A stretch of 64,000 bases of DNA from contig NC_061862.1 in NCBI RefSeq assembly GCF_907164915.1, positions 8,357,505 to 8,421,504 on the forward strand, given 5' to 3'. The notes below the pieces were generated by a model. The model saw only the letters and a program-made list of their open reading frames with translations. It did not search any database and had not been told where the DNA came from. Source of the DNA: Impatiens glandulifera. Lineage: Eukaryota; Streptophyta; Magnoliopsida; Ericales; Balsaminaceae. Position numbers and translations under genes: made by a program. Below are positions 10,161-22,156 of the stretch, piece by piece. Each line of letters begins with the position of its first letter. Position 1 is the first letter of the stretch.

Positions 10161-13100
10161 AAATAAATGTTTTTTCTGATGAAATTGAATTAGATGTATA
10201 TACATGTTAGAAAAGACAAATTCAGAAATTGGATATGTTGCTAGATATATATTTGAATATGTGACGCATCAAAGGGAACTTTGGATAAATTGTTCATCGA
10301 TATATTGATTCAATTTCTAATGGAATTGAATGAGAAGTATATTCATTTTAGGATACAAATTATGAGATTGAATCTGTTGTCAGATGTGTATTTTTAAATG
10401 TTACGCATCAAAGGTAACATTGAATAAATTGTCCACTGATAAATTAATATAATTTTTGATAGGATTAAATGAGATGTATATACATGTTAGGAGACAAATT
10501 CTAAAATTGGATCTGTTGTTATATATATATATTTGTACATGTGAAGCATCAAAGGAAACTTTGGATAAAATGTTCACTGATAAATTGATTCAATATTTGA
10601 TGAGATTGAATGAGATGTATATAAATGTTAGTAGACAAATTCTAAAATTGGATGCGTTGCGAGATGTATATTTTTACATATGATGCATCAAAGGAACTTT
10701 GGATAAATTGTCTACTAATAAATTGATTCAATTTCTGATAGAATTGAATGAGATGTATATATATATGTTATGAGAAAAATTCTGAAATTGGATTTGTTGC
10801 TAGATGTATATTTTTACATGTTACGCATCAAACTCAACTTTGGATAAATTGATTTAATTTCTGATGGAATTGAATTAGATGTATATACATTTTAGGTGAC
10901 AAATTCTAAAATTGGATTCGTTGCCAGATATACATTATATTTGTATATGTGACGCGTCAAAGAGAACTTTGGATAAATTATCCATGATTGATTCAATTTC
11001 TGATGGAATTGAATTAGATGTATATACATGTTAGGAGACAAATTATGAAATTGGATTGGTTGCCAAATTTATTTTTAAATGTTACGCATCAAAGGGATCT
11101 TATGATAAATTGTCCACTAATAAATTGATATAATTTCTGAGGGATTGAATTAGATGTATATACATGTTAGGAGACAAATTATGAAATTGGATCCGTTGCC
11201 AAATATATATTTGTACATGTTATGCATTAAAGGGAACTTTGGATAAATTATTCACTAATAAATTGATTCAATTTTTGATGGGATTGAATGAGATGTATAT
11301 ACATGTTATGAGACAAATTCTATAATTGGATTTATTGCCAGATATATATTTGTATATATGACACATCAACGGAACTTTGGATAAATTGTCTAGTGATAAA
11401 TTGATTCAATTTTTATTGAGATTGAATGAGATGTATATACATGTTATGAGACAAATTTTGGAATTGGATTTGTTTCCAGATGTATATTTATACATGTTAC
11501 ACATCAAAGGGAACTTTGCATAAACTATCTACTATTAAATTGATTAAATCTCTAATGGAATTGAATTAGATGTATATACATGTCAGTAGACAAATTCTGA
11601 AAATAGACAAATTCTGAAAATGGATATGTTGCTAGATGTGCATTTTTACATGTGACGCATCATAGGGAACTTTGGATAAATTGTCCACTAAAAAAATAAT
11701 TCAATTTATGATGTAATTGAATGAGATGTATATACATGTTAGGAGAAAAATTATGAAATTGGATATGTTGTTAGATGTATATTTTTACATGTTAAACATC
11801 AAATGGAACTATGAATAAATTGTCCATTAATAAAATGATTCAATTTCTGATTAGATTAAATTAGATGTATATACATATTAGGAGACAAATTCTGAAATTG
11901 GATTCGTTGCCAAATATATAATTTTACATGTTACGCATCAAAGGGAACTTTGGATAAATTGTTCACTGATAAATTGATTCAATTATTTTTATGGAATTGA
12001 ATGAGATGTATATACATGTTAAGAGACAAATTTTGAAATTAGATCTGTTACTAGATATATATTTTTATATTTAAAGAGAACTTTGGATAATTTGTCCATT
12101 AATAAATTGATTCAATTTATGATGGGATTGAATGAGATGTACATACATGTTAGAGACAAATTCTGAAATTGGATCCGTTACTAAATATATATTTTTACAT
12201 GCGTATCAAATGGAATTTTGGATAAATTGTCCTCTGAAAAATTGATTCAATTTTTGATGTAATTGAATGAGATGTATATACATTTTAAGATACAAATTAT
12301 GAAATTGGATATGTTGTGAGATGTATATTTTTACATGTTACACATCAAATGAAACTTTGGATAAATTGTCCACTGATAAATTAATTCAATTTCTGATGGG
12401 ATTGAATAAGATTTATATATATATTTTAGGAGACAAATTCTGAAATTGGATCTGTTACCAGATATATAATTTTACATGTTATGCATCAAAGAGAACTTTG
12501 GATAAGTTGTCGATAAATTGACTCAATTTCTGATGGAATTGAATGGGATGTAAATACATGTTAAGAGACAAATTCTGAAATTGGATCTGATACAAGATAT
12601 ATATTTTTATATGTTACGCATCAAAAGAAATTTTGGATAAATTGTCCACTAATAAATTGATTCAATTTCTGATGGGATGGAATGATATGTATATACATGT
12701 TAGGAGACAAATTCTAAAATTGGATCCGTTACTACATTTATATTTGTACATGTGATGCATCAATGAAAACTTTGGATAAATTGTCTACCGATAGATTGAT
12801 TCATTTTTTAATGGGATTGAATGTGATGTATATACATGTTAGTAGACGAACTTTTAAATTGGATATGTTGTCAAATTTTATTATTACATGTTACGCATTA
12901 AAGAGAACTTTGGATAAATTATTAATTATAAATTGAATCAATTTATGATGGGATTGAATGAGATATATATAATGTTAGAAGACAATTCTAAAATTGGATT
13001 TGCTGCAAGATGTAAATTTGTACATGTGACGCATCAAAGGGAACTTTGGATAAATTGGGCATCGATAGATTGATTTAATTTCTGATGGGATTGAATGAGA

Positions 13101-13545
13101 TGTATATACATGTTTGGAGACAAATTCTGAAATTGGATCTGCCAGATGTGTATTTGTATATGTGACGCATCGAAGGGAATTTTGGATAAATTGTTCACTA
13201 ATTCAATTATCTGATGTGTTGAATGAGATGTTATACATGTTAGGTGACAAATTCTAAAATTAGATCTATTGCTAGATATATATTTGTACATTATACGCAT
13301 CAAAGAGAATTTTGGATAAATTGTCCACTAATAAATTGATTCAATTTTTGATGGGATTGAGTTAGATGTATATACATGTTATTAGATAAATTCTGAAATT
13401 AGATTCGTTGCGAGATGTATATTTGTACATGTGATGCATCAAAAGAAACTTTGGATAAATTGTCCACTTATAGATTGATTCAATTTATGATGGGATTAAA
13501 TGAGATGTATATACATATTAGGAGACAAATTTTGCAATTAGATCC
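10160..13545 (+). repeat. Gag-born satellite array, block II (~24 units)
   Basis: The largest block of the ~139-bp repeat. Successive GCATCA landmarks are near 10265, 10405, 10546, 10685 and 10825, giving spacings of 139-141 bp. A few units are shortened to 129-132 bp. Units vary mainly by point changes, AT slippage at the TATATATTTGTACATG part, and small deletions. The array ends where the last unit runs into single-copy gag (GACGTCAACAAAGCATATTC) at 13553. Confidence 0.9.
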
Positions 13546-13900
13546 GTTGTTAGACGTCAACAAAGCATATTCCATGTTACTTGTTGTTGAACAACAAAAC
13601 GTTTCCATGGTGGTTAATATGATTGGATTTAATAATAGTTTTGGAAACTTGACAATGATAATCATTGAGTCATTCAACAAATCCAGAGACAAATTCATTA
13701 ATTCAAGAAAGTATGAAGAAAAGAAGGATAAAGACAAAATGTTGATGGATGTTTCAAACTCTTAGAATTTCTAGACTAGTACAAAGACTCTATGGATATG
13801 ACTGTGAAAGGAAAAAACAAAGTTAACATGACTAACTCCTCTAATAATGCTGGAAAAAATGTTGATGATGCACCAACTGAACTTACTATTAAATAAGAAA
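13546..13900 (+). pseudogene. Copia gag C-terminal remnant (copy C)
   Basis: Reads VNKAYSMLLVVEQQNVSMVVNMIGFNNSFGNLTM...SFNKSRDKFINSRK, then KDKDKMLMDVSNS. This is the best preserved gag end in the window and shows the natural sequence that follows the amplified segment. The ORF 13415-13765 spans the last repeat unit and this region. It ends at a stop before the usual protease, which is missing here. Confidence 0.72.
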
Positions 13901-13984
13901 AATAAGAGAGATATAACAATTCTTGTAATTTTCTTTTAAAATATTAAAGATTTTATAGAAAATTTCTCCAAATTTGTGAGTGAT

Positions 13985-14710
13985 TCTCTTCCTGGGACAA
14001 CAACATTCACCATCTACAAATAGTGTGTCTCCAATCAATAATGCTTCAACTCAAGTATCACAAGAGTGTTTAGTATTCCTTGATTATTCTTCATCTAAGT
14101 CAAATGTTTTTATTGACTTGAATGACTATGATTCAAACATAAATCTACATGGATACACTATTATCATGTTTATATGAATAACTATAATTCAATAGTTAAA
14201 ACCTGGTTATATACTAGAAACTAAGAAAATCAGTAAACCATTCTAAACCTATTGTTTTTACCTCATACCCATACACCACAAACTTATATATACCACACTT
14301 ATTCATGCTTTCATTACTTGTATCTATGTTTTTAGAAAATGTTTCTATTTTACAGGAACCAAACTCATATGATCAAGCCAATAAAAGGAAAAAATGGGTT
14401 GATGCAATAGAAGTAGAGTTAGATGCTCTAAAAAGAAACCAAACCTGGGTATTGACTGAATAACCAGAAGGTAAAAAAATCTATTAGATCTAAGTGGGTC
14501 TATAAGATGAAGTTAAATGCTGATGGAACAATTAACAATAATAAGCTAAGGTTAGTGACTAAAAGTTTTTTTTTTGCAAAAAGATGGTGTTGAGTATAAT
14601 GAAAGTTTTCCCCATATTGTTAAACCTCCTATACTTCGTATGTTGTTAACATTAAATACTGCCAAAAATTGGTATTTACACCAAGTTGACATTAATAATG
14701 TTTTTCTAAT
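13985..14710 (+). pseudogene. Copia integrase-end and RT-start remnant (copy C)
   Basis: Matches copy A at 3820-4440: a spacer block (SPSTNSVSPINNASTQVSQECLVF near 14000), then EPNSYDQANKRKKWVDAIEVELDALKRNQTWVLTE (RT start, about 14357-14460) and a frameshifted KLNADGTINNNKLRLVTK. It stops at an NWYLHQVDINNVFL block near 14700. Protease and most of integrase are missing: 13900-13985 joins gag directly to this region. Confidence 0.7.
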
Positions 14711-14738
14711 ACAAACATAAATCTAAATTACATAATTA

Positions 14739-15185
14739 TCATAATAAACATATGAAATAAGCACTAATCAACTTCATTTTCACTAGATCTAGTGGACCAC
14801 GTGTTCTACATATTAGTGACCAGATTATTTTTAAATTATAGTCACTCATTACTTGGGCTAATTTGTGTAATATGTTACACTTCTTCACCATCAGTTTTCT
14901 CAACACTATCCTCTTCTTCTTCTTTTCTTTCATTCTTGATTCTTGTAGATCAAAACTCATAAATTTGCGAATTAAGTTATGTAAAAGGCAACATGCCATT
15001 ATGATGTAAATTTGACTTTGAATGAAGAAAAATGAAGGGGATGCAATAATCTCACATATTCCTTTTAACAATTCAAATATATTTCTATAACATTTATGGC
15101 TTTAGAATGCTTCATGTTTAAGTATTCATCTAGAGTCTCTAATCGATGACCATTAAATTCTTAGAGGTGATATCGTTGTCCTCGA
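14739..15185 (-). pseudogene. PIF/Harbinger nuclease (DDE) C-terminal fragment
   Basis: On the minus strand, frames read ETLDEYLNMKHSKAINVIE and then SPSFFFIQSQIYIIMACCLLHNLIRKFMS. These match the end of plant Harbinger/ALP1-type nucleases ('..E.FN..H...R..IER.FG.LK.RW.IL...P.F.....Q..II.ACC.LHN.IR'). Frames are broken near 15075. A possible C-terminal tail follows to 14739. The catalytic core is absent. It may be a transposase or a domesticated relative, but it is clearly dead. Confidence 0.72.
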
Positions 15186-15189
15186 TAGA

Positions 15190-15440
15190 GAATATGAATG
15201 GCAATGGGTACCTGTATACCCGACACCCGTAGGTACACGATGATCGGGTTCATGTATTTTAAATCGGGTTCGAGGTCGGGGATGAGGAGTAAAGAATGTT
15301 GCCCGGCCGGGTTCGGGTTTAGAGATCAGTAGTGTTGGAAACTCAAACCTGATACCCAAATATATTAATATTAATATATATAAATATTGATAAAATTTAA
15401 ATATTTTTTCAAATCCCCAATCATAATTCATATGACTCGT
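15190..15440. mobile_element. hAT-like terminal region
   Basis: Begins GAATGGCAATGGGTACCTG and runs through GGGTACC/TACCCGACACCCG, GATCGGGTTC and CCGGGTTCGGG motifs. These GGCAATGGG and CGGG-rich subterminal sequences are usual at plant hAT ends. The hAT transposase remnant starts ~830 bp downstream, so this may be its 5' end. I could not find a partner inverted repeat or an 8-bp duplication. Confidence 0.4.
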
Positions 15441-16269
15441 TACCACCCTTAAATAAATATATTAATTATTTTATCATTACTCACACATCATGTTAACATC
15501 ATTTCATTTATTTTTAATAAGTATCTCCCTCTCATAATAAAAAAAATGTAAGTAATGTTTTCATTTGTGTTTTTAAAATTTCGATATTACTTGTTTTAAT
15601 GTTATTTAATAAAGTTAAGCTTGTTCTTAGACTTTTACAATCTTATACTTTTTTATTAACTTAATCTTCAATTTTTTATTTTGTAGCTTCTTCTTCCGTT
15701 TTAACAGCAACAAAGTTGACTTCTTCTATAACTTCTACAATACTACACATACCTATGTAGGTAAGTAATACTTTTATTATATGTTTTTTCAATTTTGATA
15801 TTGCTATTTTTAAAGTTTTTTATTAATATTTTGTATTGTTTCCATTTAAAATAAACTAATTTTAAAAGGTAAGTTTTTTAAGGCAAAAATAAAAGGTTAG
15901 TTTTTTAAGGTATCTAATTTTTTTTGAAGAGTTTTTGAAATTATAAGTCATTACTAATTTTGAATCACTTTTATTAAATATTTAATATTTTACTATGTTT
16001 AGAGAATAAAAGTTTAATATATTATTTATTTATTATTTTTTAAATATTAGTATATAATATATAAGACTATAAGTTAAAGAATCATATTAATTCTTACTTT
16101 TTTTTATTTGACTTTTTAGCTTTTACAAAAAGAACGAGTTTAATACCACCAAACATGGAAACTACTCAATTTTAAGTTTCAACTATAACATTAATATTCA
16201 ATTATCTCTTGTCATTGAAAATGTTCCATCAAATTCAATTCATATTATAATTGTAACAATATAATACCA
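15441..16269. other. AT-rich stretch with no recognised gene
   Basis: Low-complexity, T-rich sequence without usable ORFs or motifs. If 15190 is the hAT 5' end, this is the untranslated leader or an intron of the hAT gene. Confidence 0.4.
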
Positions 16270-16968
16270 TTGTTGGGAAGAAAAGAAAGTTATTTTTAAA
16301 CGTTTGGAATTATTTTCACAAAAAAAATTATAAATGAGAAAATTAAGGTAATATGCAACCATTGTAAGAAATAACTAAGAGGTGATTCAAGAAATAGCAC
16401 AAAACATTTGTGGACTCACCTTTGGACTTGTCCAAAATTGTATACGAAAGATATCACTCAGATGAATCAAAAATATTTAAAGGATGAAAATGGTGAGGAT
16501 GGAATAACAAAGATTGTTAATATGACTTTTGATCAAGAAGTGTCACAAATTTTTTTATCAAGAATGATTATTAGACATGACTATCCTCTTTTGATAGTTG
16601 ATGACGAAGGTTTTATAGTTTTTGTGAATAGCATACAACCGTTGTTCACTGTGATTTCTAAAAATACCCTTCGAGTCGACATTTTGAGTGAATATCACAC
16701 TTTGAAAGCCAAAGTGATGAAACAAATTGAGTCGAATCAAAGTAGAATAGTTATCATCACTGATATGTGGACTTCCCAAAATCAAAGACAATGGTATATG
16801 GTTATTACTGTTCACTAGATTGATGAATCATGGATTTTCTTTCTAACATTTTAAGAGACACTTTGATGAGTTGGGTTATTGATTGGAAGCTCACTACTTT
16901 GACGATTGATAATTATAGTGCAAATGATGTAATTATTAAAGATCTTGTCTACAAAAAAACTTAATGTT
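16270..16968 (+). pseudogene. hAT transposase (BED zinc-finger type), part 1
   Basis: A BED zinc finger is readable across 16300-16445: KVICNHCKK, then ..STKHLWTHLWTCP, giving the C..C...H...C pattern. The N-terminal catalytic part follows as MTFDQEVSQIFLSRMIIRHDYPL and KVMKQIESNQSRIVIITDMWTSQNQ. This matches plant RICESLEEPER-type proteins ('..MI..HE.PF..V....F', 'S.T.D.WTS'). A stop ends the ORF at 16818, but remnants continue to ~16966 (TLTIDNYSANDV). The gene is then broken by a solo LTR. Family members bind DNA or transpose by DDE chemistry; this copy is dead. Confidence 0.82.
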
Positions 16969-18206
16969 TGTTGGGTCAAATTATTTTGACTGAGGGTCAA
17001 ATTATTTTGACTAACGATATTTTGATGATGAACTTATGTAAAACTTAAATAAGAATGAAACTAAGCCGTCTAATTATTTTTGGTTATTAGACGTACGTAG
17101 TTAGACGTGTAGTCTAACAGACACGTAGTTAGACGTGCAGTCTAAAAGACACGTAGTTAGACGTGCAGTCTAACAGACACGTAGTTAGACATGTCGTCTA
17201 ACAGATACGTAGTTATACGTGCCGTCTAACAGATGAAAGTTAGACGCAAGGAGTCTAACTCCTTTAGACTAGTCTGAAGGTACATGTATTTAGACGTGTC
17301 ATCTAACTCCATTAGACTTGGTGGTCTAATGGATCCTGATATTAGACGGGGGCGTCTAACTTCATTAGACTTGGCAGTCTAATGGAGCACGTCTAATGCC
17401 TCGCTTCAGCAATTGTACCCACGATCAACTAGTTGTACGCTACTTTTTCTCCTCTAATCCGTGCAGATCAGTACGACAACCAGTTGTATCCAATGAATGA
17501 ATGCCACATAAGTAAATATTCTTCCCACTAATTGTTCCTTGTAGGACAATCCTAAAAGAATATTCGGCGCACTACCAGATTGGTACGGACACGATCTTTG
17601 TGCACAGTGTCTGCTGTACCTGTGTACTATGGAGGAGTTTTCCAATGGGTGCTTGCCACATTTCAAAGCAGAAGATTCGACCGTTGGTACCTGTTCTCTA
17701 TTTAAAGATCTTCAAGGACAACGGACGAGCTGTCGGATGAACAATCAATCTTTCGAATTGCTCACTTGTTTACTTACTAAGTTTGTACATCAAGAGAGGG
17801 AGAGAATCAAAATCCTGTCTAGCTGAGTTATATTCTTAAACCTTATGTAAGTTGAACAGAGTATGTTCTGTTCAACAGTTAGCTAGCACTGAAACTGTAT
17901 TTGATTCAAAGAAAAGTATATTGAATCCTTCCGGTGGTTAGAAGAAGGGGTGACGTATGAGAGTTTTGCTCTAAACATCCATGAACAACTCTCTGTGTCT
18001 TTTACATTCTATCATTCATTATTTCATTCGTTCTTAGCTTTAAACCCAAACTAACGTTTCCGCACTTGAATCGCTTCAAGAGTTTGCAAAGGTTTGTGAA
18101 GAATATAAAGTTATATTAATCTCTAACAAGATTTCTATCAATCGTTTTCCAGAAGTTATCATCAATAGTTAGACCCCTGTCTCTATTGGTTCCACCGATC
18201 TTTTCA
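16969..18206 (+). mobile_element. Solo LTR of a SIRE-like copia element inside the hAT gene
   Basis: Starts TGTTGGGTCAAATT and ends CACCGATCTTTTCA, about 1,238 bp, with no internal region. Removing it, with one copy of a decayed target repeat (ATGTT left, ATGCA right), restores the hAT frame as KKLNAST-LLLHGKYFQ. It shares GGGGTGAC (17949) and TTTCCGCAC.TGAA (18057) blocks, same orientation, with the LTR at 28628-30294 read on its sense strand. A TATA-like CTATTTAAAG lies near 17697. LTR-LTR recombination leaves such solos. Confidence 0.72.
17095..17234 (+). repeat. 28-bp tandem repeat inside the solo LTR, 5 units
   Basis: Five units of exactly 28 bp, each built as ACGTAGTTAGACGTG then CAGTCTAACAGAC with one to four changes. 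Related AGACG/GTCTAA words continue, less regularly, to about 17400. The unit is rich in ACGT cores (plant bZIP-type words), but any regulatory role is only a guess. Confidence 0.85.
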
Positions 18207-18259
18207 ATGCATCTACATTATTGTTGCATGGAAAATATTTTCAGATGCGATGTTGTGCT
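18207..18259 (+). pseudogene. hAT transposase, part 2
   Basis: A short exon-like piece between two LTR insertions. It reads STLLLHGKYFQMRCCA, the start of the conserved hAT block 'F..RC.AHILNL'. The last five bases, GTGCT (18255-18259), are the target repeat of the copia that follows. The coding resumes at 22157 with HILNLIVKDGL. Confidence 0.82.
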
Positions 18260-18589
18260 TGTTGGGGAAAAACCCTGACAGAACCACAAAAGAAGAAAAC
18301 AAAAGAATGAACACACTAACAAAATTTGATAACGGAGTTCGGCCAAAATATTGCCTACGTCTCCAAGCACTAAGGCTATCAATTAATAAGGAAGAAGAGA
18401 TACAAATTTGGGTGCAATAAACCAGAGAGGGGAGAGTTTCTTTTATACACTAAGAAACTTCCCCAACTCCCATCATCTTCCGATGTGGGATTTCTGCTAA
18501 TTGTGAATATAGTTTCTTTTATATACTAAGAAACTTCTTTCACTCCCATCATCTTCCGATGTGGGATTCTAATTGTGCCAAAAACAACA
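18260..18589 (-). repeat. 3' LTR of the young copia
   Basis: 330 bp with TG...CA ends and almost identical to the 5' LTR. It carries an internal near-repeat of AGTTTCTTTTATA.ACTAAG and of CTCCCATCATCTTCCGATG (two copies ~60-70 bp apart). The purine-rich tract lies directly inside it at 18590-18600. Confidence 0.92.
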
Positions 18590-18680
18590 AATCTCCACCT
18601 TGGCACAATATCCAAATACTAATCTTCAATATTAAAAAATAAACCTTCAGTGCTTCCAATTGGCGCTCTTCAGCGCCGAC

Positions 18681-21600
18681 TCAAATGCGGAATGTGTTTA
18701 CCAAATCTAAACAATTAAATTTGGTTTTCCCCATGTCTTTCATCTCGAACTCTCTACCCAATTGAGCCTTCAATTTGTCAACTTCATATTGGCTCTTTGA
18801 TGCTATCAACATATCATCAACGTACAAGAGTAGATAGATGTAAGACTCATCTTGCAATTTGCGCAAATACACACATGAACTGAATCTGCTTCTTGTGTAC
18901 TTGTGTTCAATCATAAACTTATCAAGTCGCTTGTACCATTGTCTCGACGATTGCTTCAACATGTACAATGATCTGTTCAACTTGCAAACTCAATTTTCTT
19001 TATCAGCAACTTTGAATCCATCTGGTTGATAAATGTAGATTTCCTCATTCAAATGACCGTGTATGTCTGCGGTCTTCACATCTGGTTGAGCTAGCTCCAA
19101 ATTCATCTGCGCTACCAAGGCCAACAAAATTCTAATGGAAGAGTGTTTAACAACATGAGAAAGTACCTCATTATAATCACCTCCTTCCTTCTGAGCGTAG
19201 TCTTTAACTACCAATTTTTCCTTGTAGCGAACATCAAATTTTTCAGGAAATCCTTCTTTCTTAGCAAAGATCCATTTACAACAAATAGCCTTCTTCTCTT
19301 TTCGTAGATGTCTCAACTTGCATGTCTCATTCTTCTGAATAGATTGTATCTCATCTTCCATAACACCTCTCCTTTTTCCATTTTCAGTACTTTGACTGAC
19401 ATCTGAAAAAGTGGATGAAACATCATCTACGACTAGAAGTGCATAGGCCGCCATGTCAACAAACCGACCTGGTTTTTGAATAACTCGTCTTGGCCTATTA
19501 ACAACAATTGATTCACTTTGTTCTGAAGGTTCTTGGGTCAGAACCTCTTCCACATTTAACTCTTCGTCTGTCGTCGGAGAGTCACTTCTAGTTGGGCTTA
19601 TTTTTATCTGCTCAAACTCCACCTGTTGCGGAGTACAATCAATCTTGTCTGGTGTTACCTTATTCAACATTGAATAATCATCAAAAGTAACATCTCTTCT
19701 GATAATGGTTTTCTTTGCATCCAAACACCAGAGGCGATATTCTTTAACTCCCGTATTAAATCCCATAAAAAGAGCCTTCTTTCCTCGTGGATCCAACATT
19801 GATTCAACTACATGATAATATGCAGCAGAACCAAAAATATGCAAAGAATCATAATCAGTTGCAGGTTTTCCAGACCATACCTCTAATGGAGTCTTGCCAC
19901 CAAGTACAGATGATGGTAGGCGATTTACCAAATGTTGAGCGTATGACACAGCTTCTGCCCAAAATTTCCTGTCTAACCCAGCATTAGACAACATACATCG
20001 AACTTTCTCCACCAATGTCTTGTTCATACGTTCCGATACTCCATTCTGCTGTGGTGTTTTTCTAACTGTGAAGTGTCGAACTATGCCACACTCTTGGCAT
20101 AACTTCTGGAATGGATCATTCTTATATTCTCTGCCGTTATCAGTCCGGAGAACTTTGATCTTTCTTCCTGTCTCGTCTTCAACTTGAGTTTTCCATTTAA
20201 GAAAAATCTCAAACACTTCACCTTTGTTCTTCATAGTAAACACCCAAACTCTTCTGGAAAAATCGTCAACAAAAGTAACAAAGTAATGTCTACCTCCAAG
20301 AGAAGGAGTCTTGGCAGGTCCCCAGACATCTGAGTGCACATAGTCCAAAATACCCTTGATATTATGTATAGCAGTGCCAAATTTTACTCGCCTTTGTTTT
20401 TCCAGTATACAATGTTCACAAAAATCTAACTTACAAACTTTTGTACCTTTCAACAATCCTTGCTTGACAAGAGTTTGCATAGATTTCTCACCAGCATGCC
20501 CCAATCGCATATGTCATAGCTTTGTTGCCTCTAACTCCTTACTGCTCCCGGAAGTTGATACACATGATGTCCCATTAACTGTACTACCTTGATAATAATA
20601 ATACAAATTATTACTCTTCCTGATAGCTTTCAACATCACTAGCGCTCCAGATATTACCCTAAGAACTCCATTTTCCAATTTCACATGTAGGCCTTTCGAC
20701 TCCAAGGCCCCCAAAGAAATGAGATTCTTTTTCATATTCGGTATGTACCGAACATCTCTAATAATTCTGGTGGATCCGTCATCATTCCTCAGCTTGATTG
20801 AACCTATCCCCTTTATTTTACATGTATTAGCATCTCCCATGTAAACAACTCCACCATCTAGCTCCTTAAAGTCAAAGAACCACTTTCGAAATGGTGTCAT
20901 ATGATAAGTGCAGGCTGAGTCCAATATCCACGCATTAGGATGTGATATTGTGTGTGACATCGATAAAGAGTATTCTGAATCTGTATCACCTTTGTTTTCT
21001 GCAACATTCGCATCTTCAGAATCTTTCTCTTTCTTCTTCAACTTTGGGCAGTTAATCTTCCAATGTCCTTTCTCACGACAGAAAGCACATTCATCTTTGG
21101 CAACTCTACTTTCAGATCTTCTTCCTTTCCCTTTTGATTTGCTCTGCTGACGGCCCCTACCTACTTTGCTTTTCCTTTTATCCTGCTTTCTCAATTCATG
21201 ACTATATAAAGCAGAACTTACAGCATCAAGAGAAACATTTCCCTTCCCATGAAGTAACGTTGTTTCTAAGTGTTCAAATTCATCAGGAAGGGACGATAGC
21301 AACATCAAAGCCAAGTCTTCATCCTCAAACCTAACGTCAAGGTTTAACAAATCCGCTACTAACTAATTAAACTTAGTTATATGCTCATTCATCGTAGTAC
21401 CTGATTGGTATTCAAACCGGAACAGTCGCTTCTTCATAAGGAGCTTATTCTGACCACTCTTCTTCAGAAACTTGTCCTCCAATGCTTACCACAGTTTCTG
21501 TGCAGAAGTTTCATTCTTCACAGCATACTTCTGCTCTCTGGACAGGCACGACCGAATTGTTCCGCACGCCAACCGATTCATGATACTCCACTCTTTTTCT

Positions 21601-21794
21601 TCTATACCATCTGGCTTTCCGACCTCAATAGCAACATCTAGACCCTGCTGAAAAAGACAATCTAGAACCTCACCTTGCCACATGCCGAAATGCCCAGTTC
21701 CATCAAAGATCTCTACCGCAAACTTCAAATTCAACATCAGTGTCCTCGTCCAGGATGACGAAGGAGTTGACGCCCCTTTTGAAGACTCCACCAT
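18681..21794 (-). pseudogene. Gag-pol of the young copia (four nonsense codons, no RNase H)
   Basis: Starts at ATG 21794 (MVESSKGAST). Gag is followed by a zinc knuckle CAFCREKGHWKINC (~21085), protease ILDSACTYHM (DSA rather than DTG/DSG, ~20905), and the GAG pre-integrase. Integrase (20470-19950) shows HC..C, DDFSRRVWVF, TDNGREY and TPQQNGVSERMN. RT has LALVAQMNLELAQPDVKTADIHG and YVDDMLIASKS (~18810). In-frame stops lie near 21484 (LW*ALED), 21357 (FN*LVAD), 20512 (KL*HMRLGH) and 18988 (EN*VCKLN). RT ends soon after KDMGKTKF, and RNase H is deleted. Confidence 0.92.
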
Positions 21795-21812
21795 GCCAAA
21801 GACGAACCTTCG

Positions 21813-21824
21813 GCTCTGATACCA
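21813..21824 (-). other. Primer-binding site of the young copia
   Basis: Reverse complement reads TGGTATCAGAGC, two bases after the LTR end. This is the initiator tRNA-Met primer site and fixes the minus orientation. Confidence 0.92.
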
Positions 21825-21826
21825 CT

Positions 21827-22156
21827 TGTTGGGGAAAAACCCTGACAGAACCACAAAAGAAGAAAACAAAAGAATGAACACACTAACAAAATTTGATAAC
21901 GGAGTTCGGCCAAAATATTGCCTACGTCTCCAAGCACTAAGGCTATCAATTAATAAGGAAGAAGAGATACAAATTTGGGTGCAATAAACCAAAGAGGGGA
22001 GAGTTTCTTTTATACACTAAGAAACTTCCCCAACTCCCATCATCTTCCGATGTGGGATTTCTGCTAATTGTGAATATAGTTTCTTTTATATACTAAGAAA
22101 CTTCTTTCACTCCCATCATCTTCCGATGTGGGATTCTAATTGTGCCAAAAACAACA
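21827..22156 (-). repeat. 5' LTR of the young copia
   Basis: 330 bp. In minus orientation it carries the promoter and runs into the PBS. It is followed at 22157 by the target repeat GTGCT and the rest of the hAT gene. Confidence 0.92.

Larger units (their letters stand above)
18260..22156 (-). mobile_element. Young Ty1/copia retrotransposon, 3.9 kb, internally deleted
   Basis: Two 330-bp LTRs (18260-18589 and 21827-22156) begin TGTTGGGGAAAAACC and end AAAAACAACA. They differ at one position that I can see (CCAGAGAG versus CCAAAGAG). The target repeat GTGCT flanks both ends (18255-18259, 22157-22161). On the minus strand the order is LTR, PBS, gag, protease, integrase, RT, polypurine tract (AGGTGGAGATT, at 18590-18600 in plus coordinates), LTR. 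The end of RT and all of RNase H are missing, so the element is short for a copia (usually ~4.7-5.5 kb). It sits inside the hAT gene. Confidence 0.95.

Noticed and set aside
15153..15446. Pro/Arg-rich 97-codon minus-strand ORF
   Set aside because: It is the translation of the CGGG-rich transposon end. No domain, and a composition typical of such ends.
17454..17826. Two overlapping ORFs (70 and 65 codons) in the solo LTR
   Set aside because: They lie within a non-coding LTR around its likely transcription start and carry no known motif.
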